DNA of 31,892 bases from an uncultured delta proteobacterium. Its GTDB lineage: Bacteria > Myxococcota_A > Bradymonadia > REDH01. A program made the position numbers and the translations under genes. Of the stretch, positions 1-7,272 are shown piece after piece. Location: the NCBI GenBank assembly GCA_903873545.1, contig CAIQPA010000242.1, positions 1 to 31,892 of the forward strand, in the 5' to 3' direction. The notes below the pieces were generated by a model, which was not told the origin of the DNA, did not search any database, and worked only from the letters and a program-made list of their open reading frames with translations. Numbering within the stretch: position 1 is the stretch's first letter; each line of letters starts with the position of its first letter.

Positions 1-684
1 GGCCTTGGAGAAGGTGCGGGTCACTACCAGGTTGTGGCGCAGGGCGCGGAGTTCGAGCCCGGTCGGCGCGGAGCCATCGGCGCGATACTCGATGTAGGCC
101 TCGTCGAGGACCACCAGCACATGTTCCGGGACGGCGCGGAGAAAGGTCTCGAGCGCTTCGTGCGAGAGGTGGGTGCCGGTGGGGTTGTTTGGGTTGGCGA
201 CGAAGAGGAGGCGGGTCTTGTCGGTGCAGGCTGCGGCCATGGCCTGCAGGTCGTGTCCGAAGTTGAGGCTCGGCACCACCGTGGTCGGCACGCCGAAGGT
301 GTCGAGCGAGATTTTGTAGGCGATAAAGGCGAACTCGGAGATGACGGCGTGGTCGTCTGCGGAGCAGAAGGCGACGACGAGCTGCTTGATGATTTCGGCC
401 GAGCCGTTGCCGATGAGGACCTCTTCGGCGGGCACGGCGAAGGCGGAAGCGATGGCCTGCCGGAGGGCGTAGCCGGCTGCATCGGGGTAGAGATGGACGC
501 GACGGGCTGCGGCCTCCATCGCTGCGATTGCTGCGGGCGAGGGGCCGTAGGGGTTCTCGTTGCTCGCCAGCTTGATCACACCGGTGATGCCGAGTTCGCG
601 TTCGACCTCTTCGGGCGGCTTGCCCGGCGTGTAGGGGTCGAGCTTGTAGATCCAGTCGGGGGAGGCGGTCTGGGAGGCTGACAT
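1..684 (-). CDS. hisC: Histidinol-phosphate aminotransferase, N-terminal 228 codons (runs off left edge)
   Basis: PLP-dependent fold-type I aminotransferase that converts imidazole-acetol phosphate and glutamate to histidinol phosphate in histidine biosynthesis (cytosolic). Reading from the ATG at 684 the frame stays open to base 1, so the 3' part is outside the window. Visible family motifs are SNENPYG (residues 41-47), NPNNPTG (164-170), DEAYIEY (194-200) and TRTFSKA at the very end, where K227 is the expected PLP Schiff-base lysine. The start is supported by the usual N-terminal length ahead of SNENPYG and an AGGA about 10 nt upstream. It follows miaA by 36 bp on the same strand, so it may be the last visible member of the mutL-miaA run, although no histidine gene is adjacent. 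Other class I/II aminotransferases share part of this pattern, but the motif set is typical of HisC. Confidence 0.9.
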   Translation of the reverse strand, partial: MSASQTASPDWIYKLDPYTPGKPPEEVERELGITGVIKLASNENPYGPSPAAIAAMEAAARRVHLYPDAAGYALRQAIASAFAVPAEEVLIGNGSAEIIKQLVVAFCSADDHAVISEFAFIAYKISLDTFGVPTTVVPSLNFGHDLQAMAAACTDKTRLLFVANPNNPTGTHLSHEALETFLRAVPEHVLVVLDEAYIEYRADGSAPTGLELRALRHNLVVTRTFSKA

Positions 685-720
685 GATGAATCCTGAGGCA
701 ACGCGGAAGAGAGCCGCGAG

Positions 721-1737
721 TTAGCCGCGCCTCCCGCGACCCGCAAGCGACGGGCCGCCTACCACATCGTGCTCGGTTACGAAGCCGGGGCCGACGCCGC
801 CCTCCTGCCACCACGCCTTCACCGCCGTTGCGATGTCTGACGTTGCGCCACCGCCGTCGAAGGGGAGCCAACGGCTGTCCCGGTGCTTGCGGAACCAGGT
901 GAACTGTCGGCGGGCAAAGTGGCGGGTGTCGCGGGCAAGCGTCTCGACCCAGTCTGCCTCCGCGAGCCGGCCGTCGAGGAGTTCGAGGACGTGGCGGTAA
1001 CCGATGGCGCCGAAGGGCTGCGCTGTCGTCGGAATGCCGGAGGCGAGCAGCGACTGGACCTCTTGTACAAGGCCGGCTTCGACCATCGCCCGGGTGCGCA
1101 GGCCGATGCGCCTGTGGAGCTCGTCGCGCGGGCCGGCGACCACAAGCGACAGGTGGCGGTAGCGCTCCTCCTGCAACCCATGCTCGGCGTTCTGCTCGCT
1201 CCGCTTGCGGCCTGTGACCTCGATGACTTCCAGCGCGCGGATGATGCGGATGGTGTCGCGGTGGTGCATGGCGGCAGCAGCCTCCGGGTCGCGCTCGCGG
1301 AGGCGGGCGTAGAGGGTCTCGATGCCGACGGCCTCGATCTCCGCGGTGAGCGCGGCGCGAAGTTCGGGCTGCGCTGCGCCCCCGGCGGCGAGCCCGTGCA
1401 GCAGGCTGCGGAGGTAGAGCCCCGTGCCGCCCACGACGATGGGCAGGCGACCCCGCGCGGAAATCGCTGCAATGGCAGCATCTGCGTCGCGGACAAAGTC
1501 GGCCGCAGACCAGGTGTCGATTGGATCGCGGGCATCGACGAGGTGGTGCGGGAGTCGGGCACGATCGGCGAGCGAGGGTTTCGCGGAGCCGATGTCAAAG
1601 CCGCGATAGACAGCCACGCTGTCGGCGTTGACGACCTCGCCGCCGAGCTGCTCGGCGATGGCCATCGCGAGCCCCGACTTTCCGCTTGCGGTGGGGCCGG
1701 CGATGACGACGATGGCGGGGCGGGATTCGCCGCTCAT
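721..1737 (-). CDS. miaA: tRNA dimethylallyltransferase MiaA
   Basis: Transfers a dimethylallyl group to N6 of A37 in tRNAs that read codons starting with U, the first step of ms2i6A synthesis. The protein is 338 aa, slightly longer than the usual 300-320 because of a C-terminal tail. The P-loop GPTASGKS is at residues 14-21 and is followed by NADSVAVYRG (37-46), the nucleobase/substrate motif; E. coli MiaA also has Ala where many homologues have Gln, so this is not a defect. GGTGLYL lies near residue 103, and the C-terminal RHFARRQFTWFRK block is typical of the tRNA-binding end. The start ATG overlaps the mutL stop (ATGA at 1734-1737), which implies translational coupling. The mutL-miaA order is common in bacteria. 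Confidence 0.96.
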   Translation of the reverse strand: MSGESRPAIVVIAGPTASGKSGLAMAIAEQLGGEVVNADSVAVYRGFDIGSAKPSLADRARLPHHLVDARDPIDTWSAADFVRDADAAIAAISARGRLPIVVGGTGLYLRSLLHGLAAGGAAQPELRAALTAEIEAVGIETLYARLRERDPEAAAAMHHRDTIRIIRALEVIEVTGRKRSEQNAEHGLQEERYRHLSLVVAGPRDELHRRIGLRTRAMVEAGLVQEVQSLLASGIPTTAQPFGAIGYRHVLELLDGRLAEADWVETLARDTRHFARRQFTWFRKHRDSRWLPFDGGGATSDIATAVKAWWQEGGVGPGFVTEHDVVGGPSLAGRGRRG

Positions 1738-3590
1738 CGGCGGCCGAATCGGGTCTCGAGTTCGGCCAGCGTCATGCGGAACCAGACGGGGCGTCCGTGC
1801 GGGCAGTTGGCACCGAAGTCGACCGCGTCGAGGTCTGCGAAGAGGCGGCGCACCTCGTCGTGCGAGAGGTTGTCGCCGGCGCGCACGCTACCATGGCAGG
1901 CCATGCGAGAGAGCACGGCCTCGAAGGCCTCTTCCACGCGGGCCGACTGCCCCGTCTCGGCGAGCTCCTCGATGGCATCCTGCAGCAGTTTGTGGTGGCG
2001 AGCCTTGAGGAAGATGGCAGGGACCGCCTTGAGCGCGAAGTCGTTTCCACCGAAGGGCTCGAGTTCGAAGCCGAGTGCCTCGAAGAAATCGAGATGGGCT
2101 TCGAGCACCGCGGACTGCACGGCGCTGAAGGTGAGGATGGCGGGGATGAGCATGGGCTGCTGCGGGAGCCGATCGCGCTTCCAGGAGAGCCGGAGTGCCT
2201 CGAAGGTGATGCGCTCATGAGCCGCGTGCTGATCAACGACGACCAGGCCGTCGCCATCGGCAGCGAGCAGGTAGGTGGCCTTGAAGGCGGCGAGGTAGTG
2301 GAGCGCTGAGAAGAAGCCGCGGGCGTGGTCGGCCGCGTCTGCAGGGCGCGCAGGCGGGCCGGAGCGGTCGACCGCGGGCGCTAAGGAGAGGCCGCGCTCG
2401 CTGCCCCGGTCGAGGCGGTAGGTGCGCGCGGGCTGGTGGGTCAGCGGAGCGAGATCAAAGGCCGAGAGGCTGGAGAGGGCCGGCGCAAAATCGAGCGGCT
2501 GGGCGACAGGCCCGGTCGGCGCCGGAGTGGCCGGTTGCGTGGTTCCAATCGTGGGCGCGCGCCGCACCCAAGGCGCGGCAGCGAGCGTGTTGGAGACGGC
2601 GCGCCGGATGGCCCTGAAGGCCTCGTCTGGCTGGTGAAAACGGACCTCGGTCTTCATCGGGTGCGCGTTCACGTCGACGGCGTCATAGGGCAGTTCGAGG
2701 TAGAGCACAGCGACGGGGTAACGGGCCCGATCGACGAGGTGCTGGTAGGCCACACGCACCGCGGAGGCGAGGAGGCGATCACGCACATAGCGCCCGTTGA
2801 CGAAGGTGATGACCTGCGCAGAGGTGCGGCGCGAGAGGCCCGGCTCTCCGATGAACCCCGAGGCCGAGACGGCGCCTAGCGCGGCCACCTCGGTGGGGTG
2901 AATCTGGTCGGAGTCCGGGCGGCCGAAGTAGGAGAAGATGCGACCGGCGCGATCGGCTACAGCGGGCCAGTCGAGCACGGTGCGCCCCTCGCTGACGACC
3001 GTGAAGCCCACCTCGGGACGGGCCAGCGCGAGGTGCTGCACAGCCTCGATGCAGTGCTTGACCTCGGTGCCGCGCGTCTTGAGGAACTTCAGCCGGGCGG
3101 GGGTGTTGAAGAAGAGGTCGCGGATGGTCATCTGCGTGCCGGCGGGGCAACCTGCAGGCTCGACCACGGGCTGCCCGCCACCCTCCACGCGGAGGCGGAT
3201 CCCTTCGAGCGCACCATGGAGTTTGGTGACCATCTCGAAGCGGCTGACGGAGGCGATGGAGGGCAGTGCTTCGCCTCGGAATCCAAGCGTCGAGATACGG
3301 AAGAGGTCGTCAGCGGAGCGCAGTTTCGAGGTAGCGTGACGCTCCATCGCGGCGACCGCGTCGGCCTCGCTCATGCCGCTGCCATCGTCGGTCACGCGGA
3401 GGAGCCTGAGACCTCCCTCCTCGAGTTCGACCTTGATGTGGGTGGCGCCGGCATCGATGGCGTTCTCGATGAGCTCCTTGAGCGCGCTCGCAGGCCGCTC
3501 GACAACCTCGCCGGCGGCGATCTGGTTGGCGAGATCCTCCGGCATGCGGAAGACGCGGCGCATAGGTTCTGCGGGGGCGGGAGAGGTCAT
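1734..3590 (-). CDS. mutL: DNA mismatch repair protein MutL, endonuclease type
   Basis: ATPase that links mismatch recognition by MutS to strand incision. The 618-aa protein has an N-terminal GHKL ATPase domain: LANQIAAGEVVERP at 20-33, E39 as the expected ATP-hydrolysis Glu, N43, DDGSG at 68-72, and GFRGEAL at 103-109. A Pro/Ala-rich linker spans roughly 350-430. The C-terminal domain carries DQHA(x)2E(x)4E (D453, E459, E464), an ACHGSVR block and CPHGRP (596-601). These mark MutL proteins with their own metal-dependent nicking activity, as in organisms without MutH/Dam strand discrimination. The annotated ATG at 3590 lacks a strong ribosome site; an ATG at 3563 (residue 10) would also keep the whole ATPase domain. 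It lies 60 bp downstream of the dprE2-like gene and overlaps miaA. Confidence 0.96.
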   Translation of the reverse strand: MTSPAPAEPMRRVFRMPEDLANQIAAGEVVERPASALKELIENAIDAGATHIKVELEEGGLRLLRVTDDGSGMSEADAVAAMERHATSKLRSADDLFRISTLGFRGEALPSIASVSRFEMVTKLHGALEGIRLRVEGGGQPVVEPAGCPAGTQMTIRDLFFNTPARLKFLKTRGTEVKHCIEAVQHLALARPEVGFTVVSEGRTVLDWPAVADRAGRIFSYFGRPDSDQIHPTEVAALGAVSASGFIGEPGLSRRTSAQVITFVNGRYVRDRLLASAVRVAYQHLVDRARYPVAVLYLELPYDAVDVNAHPMKTEVRFHQPDEAFRAIRRAVSNTLAAAPWVRRAPTIGTTQPATPAPTGPVAQPLDFAPALSSLSAFDLAPLTHQPARTYRLDRGSERGLSLAPAVDRSGPPARPADAADHARGFFSALHYLAAFKATYLLAADGDGLVVVDQHAAHERITFEALRLSWKRDRLPQQPMLIPAILTFSAVQSAVLEAHLDFFEALGFELEPFGGNDFALKAVPAIFLKARHHKLLQDAIEELAETGQSARVEEAFEAVLSRMACHGSVRAGDNLSHDEVRRLFADLDAVDFGANCPHGRPVWFRMTLAELETRFGRR

Positions 3591-3650
3591 GGGCAGCCAG
3601 GTTCAGACGGAGCGGCCTGCCAGATTGTCACAGCCGAACGGCCGAGGCAA

Positions 3651-4385
3651 TCAGAAGGAGATGCGCCGCATCACGAACCGCGGCAGGTGCTGGATGACCA
3701 TCATCACCAGCTGCCAGATTGCGGGTGTGTAGATGAGGGGCGTACCACGGTCGATGGCCGAGCTCACCTGACGCGCAACCGCATCGGGCTCACCTGCGAA
3801 GGGTGGCGGCTTCAGCGCGGCCGTCATGCCGGTCTTCACGAATCCGGGCTTGACGCAGATGGTGACGAGACCGGCCGCGCGCCACTTGTGGTCGAGCGCC
3901 TCGAGGTAGTGCGAGAGGCCCGCTTTGGAGGCCCCGTAGATGCCGACCGGCTTGCGCCCGCGGTCGCCCGCAACGGAGGAGAAGACGCAGAGCGTGCCGC
4001 CGCCTTGAGCCAGCATCGCAACCCTAGCCCGCTCGCAGAGTTCGATGGTGTTCGCCAGGTTGGCCGTGAGGAGCCTTCGCGCGCGGACGTGGTCTGCCTC
4101 GAGCTCATCCTGTGTGCCGAAATGTGCCGCCGTGATGACGAGGTTGTCGAGGCGGATACCGCCCGCAAAGAGCGCCTCGATGACGGCGGGGAAGCCGTCG
4201 GGCGCATCGAGGTCGCAGGCGATCACACTGACGGCGCCACGGCCGCGCACACGGAGGTCTGCGGCGGAGCGCTCGAGGTCCTCCAGGTCGCGGCCGAGCA
4301 GGACGAGGTCGTCTCCACGCTCGGCACGCACACGGGCGAGCGCCCTTCCCATGCCCTTGCTGGCTCCCAGAATCGCGGTCTTCAT
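3651..4385 (-). CDS. SDR-family oxidoreductase, DprE2-like (ketosugar-lipid reductase)
   Basis: Short-chain dehydrogenase/reductase of 244 aa with the NAD(P)-binding GASKGMG at 7-13, N109 in TANL, S136/S137 in VFSSVAG and the catalytic Y150-x3-K154. A hydrophobic stretch near 218-240 ending in an Arg-rich tail resembles DprE2-type reductases, which reduce the 2-keto intermediate of polyprenyl-phosphoryl ribose to the arabinose form. The function call rests mainly on the partner: the upstream gene is a DprE1-like oxidase and the two share an ATGA overlap at 4382-4385. A clean AAGGAG (4391-4396) lies 5 nt before the ATG, inside the upstream gene. The polyprenyl-sugar substrate is inferred; a different keto-sugar lipid is possible. 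Confidence 0.85.
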   Translation of the reverse strand: MKTAILGASKGMGRALARVRAERGDDLVLLGRDLEDLERSAADLRVRGRGAVSVIACDLDAPDGFPAVIEALFAGGIRLDNLVITAAHFGTQDELEADHVRARRLLTANLANTIELCERARVAMLAQGGGTLCVFSSVAGDRGRKPVGIYGASKAGLSHYLEALDHKWRAAGLVTICVKPGFVKTGMTAALKPPPFAGEPDAVARQVSSAIDRGTPLIYTPAIWQLVMMVIQHLPRFVMRRISF

Positions 4386-5725
4386 GTCATCTCCTTGGGA
4401 GCCGGCTCAAGGAGCCGCTCGGACTGGTGGGAGCGGAGCCGCCGCTCGGGATCGAACCGCCGCCGCGCCTCGTCGAAGGCGGCGAGCCGTGGCTCCATCT
4501 TCGCGAAATCTTCGGGCAGCGTCAGCGTGTCTTTCGTCAGATAGATGCGCCCACCCTCCGCGATAACGAAGGCGTTGAGTTCGTTGACCGCCCGTTGTGT
4601 CCAGTCGCGGAGCGGCAGGTCGAGCGCGATGGAGATGCCCGGCTTGGGGAAGGAGAGCAGGCCGCGCCCTTCGGGGCCGCAGTCCTTGATGACGCAGAGG
4701 AAGGAGGCGCCGCCGAGCTTGACCAGCAGTTCGAGGAAGCGACGGGCAGCGCCCTGCCCCGCCGACTCCGGCAGCACGCACTGGTACTGCGTAAAGCCGC
4801 GCCGCCCGTACATGCGGTTCCAGAGGTGGATGGCGTCGAGCGGGTAGAAGAAGCCCCAGGGAGAGACGACGCCCCGCTTCTCCCGCGCCAGATGCTTCCA
4901 GTAAAAGAGGATGTTGAAGGCGCGGACCGACAGCGGGTTCAGCGCCCACGACGGGAAGAAGAAGGGCATGGTGACACGCGGCGGCATCGCCGGAAACTTC
5001 GGCGGCGCCTCCGACGACTCGGCCCAGCGGCCGCGCATGAGAATCCCGCGGCCGAGGCTGCTGCCTCCAGAGACGCAGTCAATCCAGCCCATCGTCATTG
5101 GCCAGTCCGGCCCCGACTCCTTGAGGCCGGCGATGAAGGACTCGATGTCGGGCACGCGGCGGCTCTCCTGGTAAATCCAGGGCGAGGGGATGCGGACCAT
5201 GCGGAAGGTGACCTCGAGGATGTGCCCTGTGAGTCCCATTCCGCCGACGGTGGCCCAGAAGAGTTCGGCCCGCTCGTCGGGCCCGCAGTCGACCAGCTCA
5301 CCGGTGGCCAGCCGCATGCGGAGACGGGTGACGTGATCGCCGAAGCAGCCCGCTTTGTGGTGGTTCTTGCCGTGGATATCGGAGGCTACCATGCCGCCGA
5401 GCGTGACGAACTGGGTGCCGGGCGTGACGGGTGCGAACCAGCCGCGGGGCATGAGGAGGCGGTGGATCTCATGGAGTGCGAGACCGGCCTCGCCGGTGAG
5501 CAGGCCCGACTCCTCATCAAAGCCTAGAATGCGGTCGGCGAGCGTGGTGCAGAGGAGCTCGCTATCCGGCCTCGCGGGGAGCGAGGAGTCGCCGTAGGAG
5601 CGGCCGAGGCCGCGCGAGAGTTCTGCCGTTTCGGACGCCGCTTCGAGTGACTCCGACTGGCGCTCTCTGCCCGGCAAAGCGAAGAGCCCCCAGGCGGAGA
5701 TGGAACGCAGAGCGGGCAGGGACAT
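4382..5725 (-). CDS. FAD-binding oxidase, DprE1-like
   Basis: VAO/PCMH-type flavin oxidase of 447 aa. It has SRGLGRSYGD at 37-46 and the long FAD-contact block PGTQFVTLGGMVASDIHGK (102-120) followed by NHH, both hallmarks of decaprenylphosphoryl-ribose 2'-oxidase DprE1. H118 corresponds to mycobacterial H132 and K398 to K418. The position matching the drug-target Cys387 is Ala (A367); K398 and A367 are offset by the same 20 residues from their mycobacterial counterparts, which supports the alignment. With the coupled SDR gene it should epimerise C2 of a lipid-linked pentose to supply an arabinofuranosyl-type donor, probably at the inner membrane. No arabinosyltransferase or prenyltransferase gene is visible nearby. 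The ATG at 5725 has no strong ribosome-binding site. Confidence 0.87.
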   Translation of the reverse strand: MSLPALRSISAWGLFALPGRERQSESLEAASETAELSRGLGRSYGDSSLPARPDSELLCTTLADRILGFDEESGLLTGEAGLALHEIHRLLMPRGWFAPVTPGTQFVTLGGMVASDIHGKNHHKAGCFGDHVTRLRMRLATGELVDCGPDERAELFWATVGGMGLTGHILEVTFRMVRIPSPWIYQESRRVPDIESFIAGLKESGPDWPMTMGWIDCVSGGSSLGRGILMRGRWAESSEAPPKFPAMPPRVTMPFFFPSWALNPLSVRAFNILFYWKHLAREKRGVVSPWGFFYPLDAIHLWNRMYGRRGFTQYQCVLPESAGQGAARRFLELLVKLGGASFLCVIKDCGPEGRGLLSFPKPGISIALDLPLRDWTQRAVNELNAFVIAEGGRIYLTKDTLTLPEDFAKMEPRLAAFDEARRRFDPERRLRSHQSERLLEPAPKEMT

Positions 5726-5816
5726 CGGGAGACTCGCACGGTGGCAGAGGGTTCGAAGCGCCTTCTAGCAGCCAGACGGGGGTCTAGCGCAAGCGGAGAG
5801 CGGGGCGGTCGGAGCG

Positions 5817-6254
5817 TCAGCGCTCGGGGTCGCCGCCGGATGGTTTGGAGCGGGCGGCTTTGACCTCCGAGCGGACCCGTTTGTCGGCGAGACGACGGCG
5901 CTTCTGGCTCTTCGGGACCGAGGTATCGATGCGGGGCCGTTCGCGATGGAGCGCGGCAACAATCAGCTCCACGAGCCGCTCGCGTGCCGCCTCCACATTG
6001 CGGAGCTGGCTGCGGTGCTCCTCAGCGCTGATGAGCAGCACGCCTTCGTCGTTGATGCGGGGCGCGAGCTTCTTGAGCAGCCGCGCCCGGTCGCTCTCGG
6101 AAATGGTCGACGCCGTAGTGACGACCCAGTGCAGCGTGACGCGCGAGTTGGTCCGGTTGACATGCTGGCCGCCGGCGCCGCTCGCGCGACTCGCCGTGAA
6201 CCAGAGCTCCCAACCCGGAATGACAAGGCCCGCTTTGACTTCAAGGTCATCCAT
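5817..6254 (-). CDS. arfB: Alternative ribosome-rescue factor ArfB (YaeJ), peptidyl-tRNA hydrolase
   Basis: Releases peptides from ribosomes stalled without a stop codon. From the chosen start (MDDLEV, ATG at 6254) it is 145 aa, close to the usual 140. GAGGQHVN holds the catalytic GGQ at residues 28-30, and EEHRSQLRN is the conserved helix found in this family. The C-terminus is a Lys/Arg-rich tail with SQKRRRLADKR, matching the tail that ArfB threads into the empty mRNA channel; this and the short length separate it from RF1/RF2. The reading frame stays open upstream to 6347, but that extension is low-complexity and lies inside the globin gene. An ATG at 6269 is another possible start. The chosen start overlaps the globin stop by 8 bp, so the two are probably cotranscribed. 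Confidence 0.9.
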   Translation of the reverse strand: MDDLEVKAGLVIPGWELWFTASRASGAGGQHVNRTNSRVTLHWVVTTASTISESDRARLLKKLAPRINDEGVLLISAEEHRSQLRNVEAARERLVELIVAALHRERPRIDTSVPKSQKRRRLADKRVRSEVKAARSKPSGGDPER

Positions 6255-6648
6255 CAGAGGGCCCCACATTCTGGAGGAAGGCGGCGACTTCGGCCATGCG
6301 GGCGATGAGCGCCTCCGGCCCCGGACCTGCTGGGACGGACTGTGCAACCGCGATGGTCATGCAGCGTAGCCAGGCATCGCGCATCGCAGCATCGATGGGG
6401 AGGTGGGCGTGGCGCATGCCGAGCCGCGGGTGACCGCGTCGCTCGAGATACTGCTTGGGGCCGCCGGTCCAGAAGATGAGGAAGTCGGCAAAGTCAGCGC
6501 GCGCCTTGGCTGAGATGGTGCCGTCAAAGGGCGGATGGAGCCGTGCAAGCGCGGGCTCCTGCTGTTCCATCTCGTCGTAGAAGGCGTGAGAAATGGCCGT
6601 CACCGGCGCCTCGCCGCCCAATGCCTCGTAGAGGGACTCTGCCATCAT
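6247..6648 (-). CDS. Group II truncated haemoglobin (trHbO-like)
   Basis: Small haem protein of 133 aa, a normal length for truncated globins. It has the YEALGG start, FYDEM in helix B with the Tyr24 candidate for the distal B10 position, GGPKQYLERRGHPRLGMRH with H80 as the proximal haem ligand, and DAWLRCM with W93 as the G8 Trp typical of group II. The residue at the CD1 position appears to be His38, where mycobacterial GlbO has Tyr. Likely roles are O2/NO/peroxide chemistry; none is proven by sequence. Adjacent ATGs at 6648 and 6645 are both possible starts; GAAGG lies 4 nt and 7 nt upstream respectively, so the second is slightly favoured. It is the first gene of a pair with arfB. Confidence 0.9.
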   Translation of the reverse strand: MMAESLYEALGGEAPVTAISHAFYDEMEQQEPALARLHPPFDGTISAKARADFADFLIFWTGGPKQYLERRGHPRLGMRHAHLPIDAAMRDAWLRCMTIAVAQSVPAGPGPEALIARMAEVAAFLQNVGPSDG

Positions 6649-6688
6649 CCAACCTTCGCCTCGGCCCGCAGTTCGGCGCCGTTTTTGA

Positions 6689-6717
6689 TTGAGGAAAACC
6701 CTGCCCCCTGTTAGTGT
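6689..6717 (+). promoter_or_regulatory. Candidate sigma-70-type promoter for the DUF456 gene
   Basis: TTGAGG (6689-6694), a 17-bp spacer, then TAGTGT (6712-6717) preceded by TG at 6709-6710, as in an extended -10. The region is clearly more A/T-rich than its surroundings and lies between divergent genes. Matches are partial (4/6 and 3/6), so this is only a candidate. A start site near 6724 would fit the TTG at 6744. Confidence 0.3.
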
Positions 6718-6743
6718 AGGAGCATACTCAAAACCATCGAATT

Positions 6744-7268
6744 TTGCGGCAAAATCCTATTGGGGGTCTTCTGAGCCCGCTGCTTTCTCTCGTGTTACAT
6801 CTCATCGCCGGTCTGACCGTAGCAATCGGCCTGCTCGGCATCGCGCTGCCGGCGCTTCCTGGCGTCCCGCTGGTCTTCGTCGGGCTGCTCATCGCGGCCT
6901 GGGCAGACGGCTTCGCCTATGTAGGCGCGGGGATGATGACGGTCATCGGGCTGATCGCCGCGCTGAGCGTCGTGGCCGACCTCGCAGCGACCGCGCTCGG
7001 TGCCTCTCGCTTTGGGGCAACCCGAGCGGGCGTTGCGGGCGCCGTCATCGGCTCGTTGATTGCCTTGGTCACAGGCCAAATCTGGCTTGTCCTCATTGCG
7101 CCGCTGCTCGGCGCCATCGTCGGTGAGTACCTCAGCAACCGTGACCCTAAGCAGGCGGTGCGCGCAGGCATGGGCGCGCTGGTCGGTATGATTCTGGCGG
7201 GCGCCGCGAAGTATGCCCTCGCCATCACCATGATCGCGCTCTTCCTCGTCGACCGCTTCTGGCCGTAG
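6744..7268 (+). CDS. DUF456 family membrane protein
   Basis: Small integral membrane protein of 174 aa with about five hydrophobic segments. The first contains IGLLGIALPALPGVPLVF, the conserved Pro/Gly-rich signature of DUF456, followed by GLLIAAWADGF. No enzymatic motif is visible and the family has no firm function. The listed start is a TTG with no clear ribosome site. A GTG at 6792 (codon 17) would begin just before the first hydrophobic segment and fits the usual family N-terminus better, so the start is uncertain. It stands alone on this strand, and its stop lies only 4 bp from the stop of the convergent HEAT-repeat gene. Confidence 0.85.
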   Translation: MRQNPIGGLLSPLLSLVLHLIAGLTVAIGLLGIALPALPGVPLVFVGLLIAAWADGFAYVGAGMMTVIGLIAALSVVADLAATALGASRFGATRAGVAGAVIGSLIALVTGQIWLVLIAPLLGAIVGEYLSNRDPKQAVRAGMGALVGMILAGAAKYALAITMIALFLVDRFWP

Positions 7269-7272
7269 CCCG

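Noticed and set aside
2898..4544. 548-codon plus-strand frame across mutL and the DprE2-like gene
   Set aside because: It spans two well-supported minus-strand genes and their boundary, and its composition (His/Asp/Gly/Arg-rich) is that of a GC-bias shadow.
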